A stretch of 12,342 nt of DNA from Oleispira sp051275515 (GCA_051275515.1 JBNMOT010000102.1:1-12342); one strand, 5' to 3'; counted from the stretch's first letter, positions 1 through 7,179 are shown. A program made the numbers and translations. Notes: generated by a model not told the origin, from the letters alone.

Positions 1-1577
1 TTGTTGACCCTTTAACCGCGAAAGAAACCGCAAAATTTGCCTTTGAATTTGCCCAAAAGCACCTTGGCAATAAACCCATTAGCGCCATTTTATTTACTCA
101 CAGCCATATCGATCATTTTGGTGGCGCTCTGGGTTTAGTAACGTCCGAGCAAGTTAAGCAACAAGGTATTCGGGTGATCGCCCCTGAAGGTTTTATGGAA
201 GAAGCGACCAGCGAAAATATCATTGCCGGTCTTGCCATGACTCGCCGTTCGTCGTATATGTATGGTAAACGTCTCGCCAGAACAGCGCGAGGTCACATTG
301 GCTCAGGCTTAGGAAAAGGCCCTGCGTTTGGTCAGGTTGGAATATTAGAACCTACCGAACTGGTAAACCACCAAACGCCGGTATTGAAGGTTGATGGTAT
401 TAATATTGAGTTCCAGTTTACTCCGGGTTCAGAAGCACCCGCTGAGTTCACTTTTTACCTACCCGATCATAACGCGTTCTGCGGTGCAGAGGTTGTTTCT
501 CGTAACATGCACAATCTATATACCCTAAGAGGCGCCAAAGTACGCGATGCTTTAAAGTGGAGTAGTTACATAGAGCAAGCGCGCAATCGCTTCGCAGAGG
601 CTGACATTTATTTTGGCAGCCACCACTGGCCTATGTGGGGGCAAGACAACATTCAAAACTTCTTAAAACTTCAGCGCGATAGCTATAAATACATTCATGA
701 TCAGAGCGTGCGCTTATTGAATGGTGGCGCAACCCCGAGCGAAGTAGCCGAAGACATCACCCTACCTGAATCATTGCGTACCTCTTTCCCCAATCGTGGC
801 TATTACGGCACCCTAAAGCACAACGCCAAGGCGGTGTATCAAAATTACTTAGGCTGGTACGACGCTAACCCCGCCAATCTAGACCCCCTACCCAGTACTG
901 AAAGCGCCGCGCGTTATATTGACATGATGGGAGGAGTTGATCGTGTCCTGTCATACGCTCAGATAGCCTTTGATAACGCTGAAGAAGATCCTGGGGCGTA
1001 TCGCTGGGTTGCAGAATTACTCAACAAAGCGGTCTTCTTTGACCCCGACCACAGTGCGGCTAAAGCACTGCTCGCAAAAACCTATGATCAACTGGGTTAT
1101 CAAGCAGAATCTGCCCCTTGGCGAGATGTTTACTTATCAGCGGCTTATGAACTTCGCCACGGTGGCCCTGACAAAGGCATTGATATTGCCCTTGTGCGCG
1201 ATATGTTATTGGAAACTTCCGTCGAGCGTTTTTTCGATACGATGTCGGTACGCTTAAATGGCCCTAAGGCGGAAGGTGAAACGTATGCTATTAAGATTAA
1301 TTTCATCGATAAGGATTTAAGTTACGTTTTGTATTTAGAAAACTCGGTTCTTCATCACCTAACAGAGCAAAAGTGGCAATCGGCTGAAGACAAACCTATT
1401 AATGCCACGCTAAATATAAAACATGAACTGTTCATCGACATGCTGATTGGCGAAGCAGGTTTGAAGAAAACCCTGTTTTCAGATGATTTAAATATTGAGG
1501 GTAGCACGCTGGATCTGTTGGCTTTTTTAAGCTTATTCGACCGCCCGAAGGGCGATTTCAATATTGTTACGCCTTAA
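1..1577 (+). CDS. Linear alkylsulfatase, metallo-beta-lactamase fold (5' partial)
   Basis: The frame is open from base 3, upstream of any start, so the gene begins outside the window. It leaves 524 residues, against roughly 650 in the SdsA1/BDS1/YjcS family, so about 120-130 N-terminal residues including any signal peptide are missing. Counting from base 3, the zinc-binding THSHIDHFGG motif is at residues 32-41, Glu163 lies in GAEVV, His170 in HNLYTLRGA, and the HHWPMWG motif starts at 207. These are family hallmarks. The order is metallo-beta-lactamase domain, helical dimerisation domain (about 230-390, with GYYG, AVYQNYLGW and LGYQAES motifs), then an SCP2-like C-terminal domain. Known members hydrolyse primary alkyl sulfates such as SDS to an alcohol plus sulfate, usually in the periplasm, feeding sulfur or carbon scavenging. 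The first ATG or GTG inside the window is not the real start. Substrate is inferred from family only. Confidence 0.93.
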   Translation, partial: VDPLTAKETAKFAFEFAQKHLGNKPISAILFTHSHIDHFGGALGLVTSEQVKQQGIRVIAPEGFMEEATSENIIAGLAMTRRSSYMYGKRLARTARGHIGSGLGKGPAFGQVGILEPTELVNHQTPVLKVDGINIEFQFTPGSEAPAEFTFYLPDHNAFCGAEVVSRNMHNLYTLRGAKVRDALKWSSYIEQARNRFAEADIYFGSHHWPMWGQDNIQNFLKLQRDSYKYIHDQSVRLLNGGATPSEVAEDITLPESLRTSFPNRGYYGTLKHNAKAVYQNYLGWYDANPANLDPLPSTESAARYIDMMGGVDRVLSYAQIAFDNAEEDPGAYRWVAELLNKAVFFDPDHSAAKALLAKTYDQLGYQAESAPWRDVYLSAAYELRHGGPDKGIDIALVRDMLLETSVERFFDTMSVRLNGPKAEGETYAIKINFIDKDLSYVLYLENSVLHHLTEQKWQSAEDKPINATLNIKHELFIDMLIGEAGLKKTLFSDDLNIEGSTLDLLAFLSLFDRPKGDFNIVTP

Positions 1578-1633
1578 AAACCAATGCCTAGGCGAGTCAC
1601 GTTTATTTTTGATACACTCAAGCTCTAGTTTTT

Positions 1634-2482
1634 ATGAGACAGCTCTTGCAGCAAAATATCATCATGGCAAAAAATAAACGCGACATCCCTAATTTTCAGC
1701 TCCCCATCATTGAAACCCACTTTCATTTAGATTATCTGAAAGAGGGTTCAACGGCAGAGATTCTAGCAAAAGCACGCTTGCTGGGTGTGGAACGCTTTAT
1801 GACCATTGCCGTCTCCCCCGACAATCTGGAAAAAGTCATAGCGTTAACAGAGAATCATGACGATGTTTATGGCACGTTAGGCATTCATCCTCACGATGCA
1901 GAACTCTACAATGATGATGTCGAAGCCACCATTCGCCAGAAGCTCGCGCCCGAGAATCGCAGCCCTAAGCTGCGCGCGGTGGGTGAGATCGGCTTGGATT
2001 ATTTCTACGATAATGCGGATCGAAAAATTCAACGGGATGTCTTTGAACGCCAATTACAAATAGCCGTCGATTATGAACTGCCGGTGGTGATTCATACCCG
2101 CGAAGCCGATGAAGATACCCAAGCTATTTTAAGCAATTTTGCGCCGCAAATGGCCAAGAAAGGCGTTATCCACAGCTTTACTTCCGGAATGGCGTTAGCG
2201 CGCTTCTGTGTTGGCCAAGGGTTTAATTTAGGGATCAATGGCATAGTGACATTTGGCAAAGCCGATAACGTACGTGAAGTCGTTGCGGATACACCCCTAG
2301 AAAAACTGCTATTAGAAACCGACTCGCCTTTTTTAACGCCCATGCCTTATCGTGGTAAAGAAAATGCTCCGTGCTATTTGCCGTTTATTGCAGAGAAGAT
2401 TGCAGACGTTAAAGGCATAACCGTCGAAGACGTATTAAGACAGTGCTATAAAAACTCGATCGAGACTTTCTTTAAGGACTAA
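1634..2482 (+). CDS. TatD-family metal-dependent hydrolase (putative 3'-5' DNase)
   Basis: A 282-residue TIM-barrel amidohydrolase-fold protein of the TatD/YcfH family. All metal ligands are visible: ETHFHLD (His29, His31), Glu118 in GEIGLDYFY, His154 in VIHTREA, His180 in VIHSFT and Asp230 in LLETDSP. The FLTPMPYRGKEN segment after the last ligand is the usual TatD signature. Characterised members are cytoplasmic 3'-5' exonucleases or DNases linked to DNA repair or turnover; the physiological substrate of most paralogues is unknown. Neither candidate start has a clear Shine-Dalgarno. Met11 (ATG at 1664, followed by an A-rich second codon region) gives 272 residues and fits family length better, so the first ten residues may be over-extension. 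The gene lies 56 bp after the alkylsulfatase and converges with the downstream nuclease gene, the two stop codons overlapping by 4 bp. Confidence 0.93.
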   Translation: MRQLLQQNIIMAKNKRDIPNFQLPIIETHFHLDYLKEGSTAEILAKARLLGVERFMTIAVSPDNLEKVIALTENHDDVYGTLGIHPHDAELYNDDVEATIRQKLAPENRSPKLRAVGEIGLDYFYDNADRKIQRDVFERQLQIAVDYELPVVIHTREADEDTQAILSNFAPQMAKKGVIHSFTSGMALARFCVGQGFNLGINGIVTFGKADNVREVVADTPLEKLLLETDSPFLTPMPYRGKENAPCYLPFIAEKIADVKGITVEDVLRQCYKNSIETFFKD

Positions 2483-4542
2483 TTCAAAAGGCTAGGCTCA
2501 GGAAACTGTAAACCCAAGATCACAGGATCGTGATCAGATGAGCGAACCCTATCTGGGCTGCCATAAGTATCGACCGCTGGCGGCTTATGGCCATTCTCTT
2601 CCGTGCTGTAATCTAATAAAACATCTTCTAGCGAATTAATGTGCCAGCTGTCTACGCTTTTTATAAAGGGTAGAAACGCCAAGTTGGCTAACGCATGATC
2701 TAGGTTGCCAAGCAAGCCCCTAAAATTATATGAGAAGCTATATGGAAAGCTCAAAGATTCTTTAGGTAAAAGATCAGTCATATACTTTAGGTTTAAAAAA
2801 CCGGCTTCATACAAGGCTAATAACGGCTCTTCTTGGCTATAAGCATTAAGGTCTCCCAATATAAGTATGGGCAGTGATGCATCTTCTGCTGGTTTTAAAA
2901 ACGCTGCCAAAGCCAGCGCCGCATAATAACGAGTTACATTGCAGTTACCCTGCAAGGTATCGACTTCGACTTCATTACAAGGCCTGCCCTTAGATTTGAA
3001 GTGATTGACCGCAACAACAAAACTCTGCTGATTGAATTTAAACGTTTGAATTAAACTGGGTCGGTTGCGACGATCATTAAACAAGGCGTTTTTTGAACGA
3101 CGAGAGTCTAATACCCGAGTGGCTCCACTAAGCGATACGCGCTCTGGCCGATACAAGAATCCGACTGCAATAACATCTCGACCTAGCTTACCTTGCGTTA
3201 ATTGCTTACTAGCGGGCTTTACATAGCGGTACTGTAATATTGATGTTGATGTTGATGTTGATGTTGATGTTGAATGAGCATAAACGTGAGATTGATGGGT
3301 TTCCTTGATCTTTTCATTCAGCGCTTGGGTTAAACTGTTTATCGCTGAATCTTTATCATAACCATCGTTTTCAACTTCCATCAAAGCAATGATATCGGCA
3401 TCCATTGCCACCAGCGCGGAGACTATTTTTTCAGTTTGCAAAGTAAAGCCAGCCATACTTTTCGCGCCCCTGGCGGTTGGAAAACCCGCATTATTCTTTT
3501 TATTATTTTTGCCATCACCATTAAAATAATTTCCTAGATTCATACTTGCGATGATTACATTTGAATTTTTTGCAATGCGCGGGGTGTTAGTTCTTGGATA
3601 AGCCGTTTGTATGGAGATGGCCGCCGTATTGTCTGGAATAACGATGTAGTGATCATCATAGGCGTGCAAAATACCTGAAACATGACGGACTCGGTCGCTG
3701 ACTCTGATAGGATTTTCGGCCGAAAATCCTTCTATGGTGGGGAAAGGGATAAACTTAGGGAAAGCCCTTGCGCTGCCATCGTCGATTAACAAATAATCCA
3801 ATTCTTGTTTTAGTAACGAACCTGCCTTACTTTTTCTCAACTGAGCCGCTGTCCATAATTCGGTAGGTTGGCTATGCAACTGAGAGGAGACTGCAAACTG
3901 ACCATAATTTCCTAATCCATAACCCGCACCGTGCAGATCACTGACCACCAACTCTTGAGGCAGTATTATTCGCATCCCTTCTTTGGCTTCAAGTTGCAAC
4001 AAAGAAGACACAGGCAAAATAATCACCTCTGCTTTAGGGAGTTCAAGACCGCGCTCACAGATTTTTAGGGTCTTAATTTTTTTAACTTCGGTGAGGCCCT
4101 TGTATTCTTCGACTCGAGCAGATAAACGGACGCGTTGTCCTGAGGTTACAGGTGTGCCTTGGTGGTAAACAAAGATACCTTTGGATTTAGACACTGATGA
4201 AGAGAGTGATACAGAGGAGGATGTTTTATTTGAAGTATTCGATGAGTCTTGTTGCTGCAGCCAAAAGCCTCGATATTGATGACGGCCTTGTAAAACCAAT
4301 GTCACAACCCCTTCGGTAATAATACTGCGCCCGATTAACGGCGAGGTAAATCCGGCCCCTTGAATATCGCTAATCGAATAAAAATTTTTATCCTTAAAAT
4401 CACCACATGCACCCAACACACCATTGGATGAAGCCAATACTGAGTTGCTGATACCTAAGCTAACGCTTATTCCAATAATGATAATACAAGATAAGACTGC
4501 TCGATAACCGGTATTGATACATTTTAGTAAGTCGTTAGACAT
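2479..4542 (-). CDS. Exported ExeM/NucH-like endonuclease/exonuclease/phosphatase nuclease
   Basis: 687 residues. A hydrophobic signal peptide occupies about 13-37, with likely cleavage after VLA (Ala37). Residues 55-160 resemble the YhcR-type OB-fold found ahead of secreted nucleases (ISDIQGAGF, GRHQYRGFWLQ, GIFVYHQG), interrupted by a Ser-rich stretch at 99-121. The EEP catalytic domain spans about 328-678: Asn335 in SMNLGNYF, Glu389 and Glu391 in MEVEN, NHFKSKG at 513-519, GDLNAY at 563-568, LDHAL at 614-618 and SSDHDPV at 668-674. These match the DNase I-like catalytic set, so it is probably active. Homologues such as Shewanella ExeM degrade extracellular DNA, for phosphate or nucleoside supply or biofilm remodelling. 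No C-terminal anchor or sorting signal is visible. The start ATG overlaps the stop of the upstream gene (TAATG) with no good Shine-Dalgarno, suggesting translational coupling. Residues 424-434 are an ST dipeptide run encoded by a microsatellite. Confidence 0.9.
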   Translation of the reverse strand: MSNDLLKCINTGYRAVLSCIIIIGISVSLGISNSVLASSNGVLGACGDFKDKNFYSISDIQGAGFTSPLIGRSIITEGVVTLVLQGRHQYRGFWLQQQDSSNTSNKTSSSVSLSSSVSKSKGIFVYHQGTPVTSGQRVRLSARVEEYKGLTEVKKIKTLKICERGLELPKAEVIILPVSSLLQLEAKEGMRIILPQELVVSDLHGAGYGLGNYGQFAVSSQLHSQPTELWTAAQLRKSKAGSLLKQELDYLLIDDGSARAFPKFIPFPTIEGFSAENPIRVSDRVRHVSGILHAYDDHYIVIPDNTAAISIQTAYPRTNTPRIAKNSNVIIASMNLGNYFNGDGKNNKKNNAGFPTARGAKSMAGFTLQTEKIVSALVAMDADIIALMEVENDGYDKDSAINSLTQALNEKIKETHQSHVYAHSTSTSTSTSTSILQYRYVKPASKQLTQGKLGRDVIAVGFLYRPERVSLSGATRVLDSRRSKNALFNDRRNRPSLIQTFKFNQQSFVVAVNHFKSKGRPCNEVEVDTLQGNCNVTRYYAALALAAFLKPAEDASLPILILGDLNAYSQEEPLLALYEAGFLNLKYMTDLLPKESLSFPYSFSYNFRGLLGNLDHALANLAFLPFIKSVDSWHINSLEDVLLDYSTEENGHKPPAVDTYGSPDRVRSSDHDPVILGLQFPEPSLLN
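3241..3273. repeat. Hexanucleotide microsatellite (TGATGT)5-TGA inside the nuclease gene
   Basis: Five perfect copies of TGATGT plus a trailing TGA. Read on the minus strand they encode alternating Ser and Thr (residues 424-434) in the exported nuclease. Gain or loss of a whole unit changes the protein by two residues and never shifts frame, so this is a length-variable linker rather than an on/off switch. Confidence 0.95.
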
Positions 4543-5657
4543 TAGAAACCGACAGGATAAATAATATAATCGTTAAATCCGGTGATCACTTCTATCGTGC
4601 CACTCAAGTCAGAATCGAGATCATTATCACCAGAATCCACAATCAACGGACGTCCTTCTAAAGCGCTTATTTTTGCTTTCGTCGAAATCACTTTTAAATT
4701 ACCTTTGCCCAATTTTTTGAGCACTGCGACGCTTAACTGTTGGTTTCCACGACCAATAATATGACCTTGACCCCCAATAACACTAATCACCGCCTTGCCA
4801 GGGTATTGGTCAAGGAAAGCTAAAATATCAGATTCACTCACATCATTTTTTAATAACTGATGATTGAGTACCACGTCAATGCCTAACAAGGTATTTTCAA
4901 GCTGTAGCTCATCCATAATAGCCAAGGTTGTTTTCCCTGAGCCGATAAAATAAAGCACGTCGTCTTCCATACCTTCTACAATATCAGCGGCAATATCCTG
5001 TAGAACCAATTCTTCAACCTCTACCCCACCCTGCTTCACGCTTTGCACGAACTGCCCCGCTTGGGGAACTCGCATTTCGCCATAGAACTTTGCTTTAACA
5101 ATATTATTCCTAAACGCGTCTTCATCAATATCTCTCACGTCGTGAGCTTTAACATCAATTAACTCACCGCGCACCAGCTGTGCGATGACTTCACCCGCGG
5201 CCTTCGGCGTTACCGCATAGACCGCAGAATGAATTTTAACACCCGCTGGAATACCCAAGACGGGAATAGTGTCTGCCACGACACTGCAAATATCTCTCGC
5301 CGTACCATCACCGCCCGCGAACACAATAATATCAACCTTTCTATCAAGTAACTGTTGTGCGGCTTTGCAAGTATCTTCTGCTGACGTATTCGCCAGAGCA
5401 ATATTGTCGAGTACCTGATAATTAAACCCCATATTGGCAACAAGATTTTCTCCCATTGATGTTGGGCAGGTGATAATTTCAATGTGTTCTTTAATCGGCA
5501 CTAGAACGCTCAATGATAGCCCTGCACGCTCACTGGATTTACATTGCGCCCCACGGGAAAGTGCTTCTTTAATGATCTCGGAGCCGTCACTGCCCTTTAA
5601 GCCGACACTGCCTCCGATTCCCGCAAGTGGGTTGATAATGAGCCCTAAGGTCAGCAC
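4542..5657 (-). CDS. ATP-NAD kinase-like protein (COG3199 type)
   Basis: 371 residues, with an NAD-kinase/diacylglycerol-kinase-type fold. Visible motifs are the N-terminal GLIINPLAGIGG (5-16), the nucleotide-binding GGDGTARD (115-122), GIPAGVKIHSAVYAVTP (135-151) and the C-terminal-domain motif YFIGSGKTT (236-244). This pattern fits the 'ATP-NAD kinase family / AcoX-like' group rather than canonical NadK, which is shorter, near 290 residues. Predicted role is cytoplasmic phosphorylation of NAD or a related small molecule; the true substrate is not established. The start is GTG: an in-frame TAG lies 12 bases upstream (5667-5669) and AGGAGA sits five bases before it. The ATG overlapping it in another frame ends after two codons. 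It is the first gene of an operon with the exported nuclease; the functional link between the two is unclear. The promoter appears to carry an operator-like palindrome. Confidence 0.88.
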   Translation of the reverse strand: MLTLGLIINPLAGIGGSVGLKGSDGSEIIKEALSRGAQCKSSERAGLSLSVLVPIKEHIEIITCPTSMGENLVANMGFNYQVLDNIALANTSAEDTCKAAQQLLDRKVDIIVFAGGDGTARDICSVVADTIPVLGIPAGVKIHSAVYAVTPKAAGEVIAQLVRGELIDVKAHDVRDIDEDAFRNNIVKAKFYGEMRVPQAGQFVQSVKQGGVEVEELVLQDIAADIVEGMEDDVLYFIGSGKTTLAIMDELQLENTLLGIDVVLNHQLLKNDVSESDILAFLDQYPGKAVISVIGGQGHIIGRGNQQLSVAVLKKLGKGNLKVISTKAKISALEGRPLIVDSGDNDLDSDLSGTIEVITGFNDYIIYPVGF

Positions 5658-5662
5658 ATCTT

Positions 5663-5668
5663 TCTCCT
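5663..5668 (-). promoter_or_regulatory. Shine-Dalgarno AGGAGA fixing a GTG start
   Basis: On the minus strand AGGAGA lies five bases ahead of the GTG at 5657-5655. An in-frame TAG at 5669-5667 excludes longer versions, so this site decides the start of the NAD-kinase-like gene. Confidence 0.75.
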
Positions 5669-5701
5669 AAACGTTCGAATACGTGTTCAAATAAAGCAAA
5701 A

Positions 5702-5729
5702 ATTAAACATGATTAAATCATGAGGTAAA
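5702..5729 (-). promoter_or_regulatory. Candidate sigma70 promoter of the NAD-kinase-like/nuclease operon
   Basis: On the minus strand TTTACC (5729-5724; four of six matches to TTGACA) is followed after 16 bases by TTTAAT (5707-5702; five of six to TATAAT). It would start transcription near 5695, leaving a leader of about 38 bases before the GTG start. Prediction from sequence only. Confidence 0.4.
5708..5722. promoter_or_regulatory. Perfect 7-1-7 palindrome in the promoter spacer, possible operator
   Basis: CATGATT-A-AATCATG is a perfect inverted repeat with a one-base centre. It fills almost the whole 16-bp spacer between the putative -35 and -10 of the minus-strand operon. That placement is typical of operators for dimeric repressors or spacer-acting activators. 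No matching regulator gene is in the window, and AT-rich DNA makes chance palindromes fairly common. Confidence 0.35.
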
Positions 5730-5774
5730 TAATTATTAGCCGTATGAAATTGTTAATATGAAAGGTAACTTGGG

Positions 5775-5888
5775 CTACAGCCAATCCGTTATTTTTATGC
5801 CGGTACCCATGCATTCCTGATACTGATTATAGTCAATCACGCTCAGGGCCCCTTTCGTAATATTTTTGTTGATCAAATAATCAGACAT
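5775..5888 (-). CDS. Doubtful small ORF, 37 residues, unknown
   Basis: ATG at 5888 to TAG at 5775 encodes a 37-residue hydrophilic peptide containing VIDYNQYQECM and ending GIKITDWL. I do not recognise it. The composition is protein-like, but there is no convincing Shine-Dalgarno. The ATG overlaps by eight bases the end of another open stretch (5970-5881, another frame, with a hydrophobic LIALLVRFVIA segment). Together they could be one small gene broken by a frameshift, two overlapping small genes, or chance. The stop lies upstream of the putative operon promoter, so a leader-peptide role is unlikely. Confidence 0.15.
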   Translation of the reverse strand: MSDYLINKNITKGALSVIDYNQYQECMGTGIKITDWL

Positions 5889-5945
5889 TGTCTGCAATGA
5901 CAAACCTGACCAACAAAGCAATCAGTGCACTCTCGATTAAATTTC

Positions 5946-5954
5946 TGCTATAAG
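5946..5954 (+). promoter_or_regulatory. Extended -10 promoter candidate for the HPPK-like gene
   Basis: TG-C-TATAAG matches the extended -10 pattern (TGnTATAAT) with one mismatch in the hexamer. It lies 36 bases before the ATG at 5991. No good -35 is seen at the expected spacing, which is tolerated by extended -10 promoters. The gene itself lacks an obvious Shine-Dalgarno. Confidence 0.35.
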
Positions 5955-5990
5955 TATAACGACTATCCATAGCAGAATATTTATTTATTA

Positions 5991-6389
5991 ATGATGAACT
6001 ACTACCTGATCGGTCTAGGCAGCAATATACAACCAGAACGCAATATCTCTAGGGCTTGCAAGGAGATTGCTCACTATCTGGATATCCTTAATCAGTCTCC
6101 TGTTTTAATTAACCCCCCTTGTGGAAATACCCTCACGTTCACTTTTCATAATAAAATACTGCTTATACATAGTCTTAAAACAGCGGCTGAATTGAAATCT
6201 CTATTCGAAACCATTGAAATTGAACTGGGAAGAGAGCCCAAGTGCCCGGAAAGAAAATTCAAAGATCGTACCATCGACATTGATATATTGGCCCAAACCA
6301 ATACGGCTCAAGAGGGGCTTGCGACCCCCTTGAAAGAGACATACAACCAAAAAATAATGCACGACTGGCAACTATCTTCCTATCAATAG
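5991..6389 (+). CDS. folK: Short HPPK (FolK)-like pyrophosphokinase, C-terminus lacking
   Basis: 132 residues, against about 160 for typical 6-hydroxymethyl-7,8-dihydropterin pyrophosphokinase, the folate enzyme that transfers pyrophosphate from ATP to the pterin. The N-terminal GLGSNIQPERNI (8-19) is the classic HPPK start. The middle shows FHNKILLI (52-59), then IEIELGREPKCPERKFKDRTIDIDIL, where the two Asp of TIDIDIL correspond to the Mg-ATP ligands. The usual segment after this (HPRM..R.FVL.PL, with further ATP-contacting Arg and His) is not present; the protein ends in an unrelated-looking, Gln/Thr-rich tail. It may be a specialised HPPK paralogue or a decaying copy. A second Met directly follows the first; no Shine-Dalgarno is evident. 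It converges on folM with eight bases between stop codons, which supports a pterin role. Confidence 0.75.
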   Translation: MMNYYLIGLGSNIQPERNISRACKEIAHYLDILNQSPVLINPPCGNTLTFTFHNKILLIHSLKTAAELKSLFETIEIELGREPKCPERKFKDRTIDIDILAQTNTAQEGLATPLKETYNQKIMHDWQLSSYQ

Positions 6390-6397
6390 AATCAGTG

Positions 6398-7168
6398 CTA
6401 AGAAAATTGTTGTTCGTAATGATTTATATTAGCTCGACCCCCGTCTATTTTTAAAAGAGACCCAGTAACCGCTTTCGCATTATTCAAATACTCTACTCCC
6501 TCTAAGATCGCCCCATAACCCAACTCACGCTTCAGCAAACTTTGAGACAATACTTTATTACGATAAGCATCGTCATGCTGGGGTAAGAACTGTATTGGAC
6601 CTGGCTGAATAACATTCACTCGCACATGAGGGGCTAAGCGCTGAGAATAACTTAAACATAAGTTTTGCAAACCGGCTTTTGCGGCACAATAACTGGCAAA
6701 CCTTTGATTCGGTTTCTCGACATAGATATCAGTAATGCCAATGATACTGGCATTCTCAGAATAGTTAGCCAATAACCCACGGGTTAGCGCATCTACTGAC
6801 AACACATGAACAGCCATCATATCTTGCTGCACCTGCCAGCGCTCAGACAAACTTGCGTGGGCATCATCGGGAATAAAGTACGATGCATTGTGAATCACAC
6901 TATCCAAAGACCAGTGCAACTGATTGATATCAGCGACTAAAGCACTCACCTCTGAGACCGATGTTAAGTCTGCTTGCAGAGCCTGATAACGACCCATTTT
7001 CGACCATTCATCCTGTTCACACTGCGGCATTGCATTACCTGTATTATAATGAGCAATCACTCGCCAGCCTGCTGCTAAATAATGTTGAGTAAGAAATAAG
7101 CCTAAACGTTTACCAGCTCCCGTGATTAATATTGTCGAATCGAAAAACTCATTATTGTTCTCTTCCAT
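6398..7168 (-). CDS. folM: Dihydromonapterin reductase, short-chain dehydrogenase (FolM)
   Basis: 256 residues from ATG 7168. It is an SDR of the pteridine-reductase branch: the nucleotide-binding loop is TGAGKRLG (16-23), with the Arg typical of the NADPH-dependent TGxxxRxG form; NAS is at 94-96. The active-site YxxxK is SYCAAKAG (Tyr160, Lys164). GITDIYVEK before the active site, LAPHVRVNVIQPGP, HDDAYRNK..SQSLLKR and the closing VTGSLLKIDGG follow E. coli FolM region by region. E. coli FolM reduces dihydromonapterin to tetrahydromonapterin, a cofactor for phenylalanine hydroxylase, with weak dihydrofolate reductase activity. A TTG at 7174 would add two residues but lies one base from the Shine-Dalgarno, so ATG 7168 is preferred. 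No folX or folE is in the window; the convergent neighbour is HPPK-like. Confidence 0.9.
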   Translation of the reverse strand: MEENNNEFFDSTILITGAGKRLGLFLTQHYLAAGWRVIAHYNTGNAMPQCEQDEWSKMGRYQALQADLTSVSEVSALVADINQLHWSLDSVIHNASYFIPDDAHASLSERWQVQQDMMAVHVLSVDALTRGLLANYSENASIIGITDIYVEKPNQRFASYCAAKAGLQNLCLSYSQRLAPHVRVNVIQPGPIQFLPQHDDAYRNKVLSQSLLKRELGYGAILEGVEYLNNAKAVTGSLLKIDGGRANINHYEQQFS

Positions 7169-7175
7169 ACCCAAT

Positions 7176-7179
7176 TCCT
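7176..7179 (-). promoter_or_regulatory. Shine-Dalgarno AGGA deciding the folM start
   Basis: On the minus strand AGGA is seven bases ahead of ATG 7168-7166 but only one base ahead of the alternative TTG 7174-7172. The spacing favours the ATG. Confidence 0.65.

Larger units (their letters stand above)
5658..5990. other. 333-bp AT-rich divergent intergenic region
   Basis: It separates the minus-strand NAD-kinase-like operon from the plus-strand HPPK-like gene. The left third holds the operon promoter with its palindrome. The right end holds an extended -10 candidate for the plus-strand gene. Between them two short minus-strand ORFs can be read (5881-5970, 29 residues; 5775-5888, 37 residues) in different frames with overlapping ends. 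I see no RNA gene, mobile-element end or strong terminator here. Confidence 0.6.

Noticed and set aside
970..1257. 95-residue plus-strand ORF
   Set aside because: Out-of-frame shadow within the alkylsulfatase coding region, which is conserved throughout this stretch.
1542..1554. CGCCC-GAA-GGGCG hairpin near the end of the alkylsulfatase gene
   Set aside because: It lies inside the coding sequence before the stop and is not followed by a T run, so I do not call it a terminator.
5210..5482. 90-residue minus-strand ORF
   Set aside because: Out-of-frame shadow of the NAD-kinase-like gene on the same strand, across the GGDGT region; no domain of its own.
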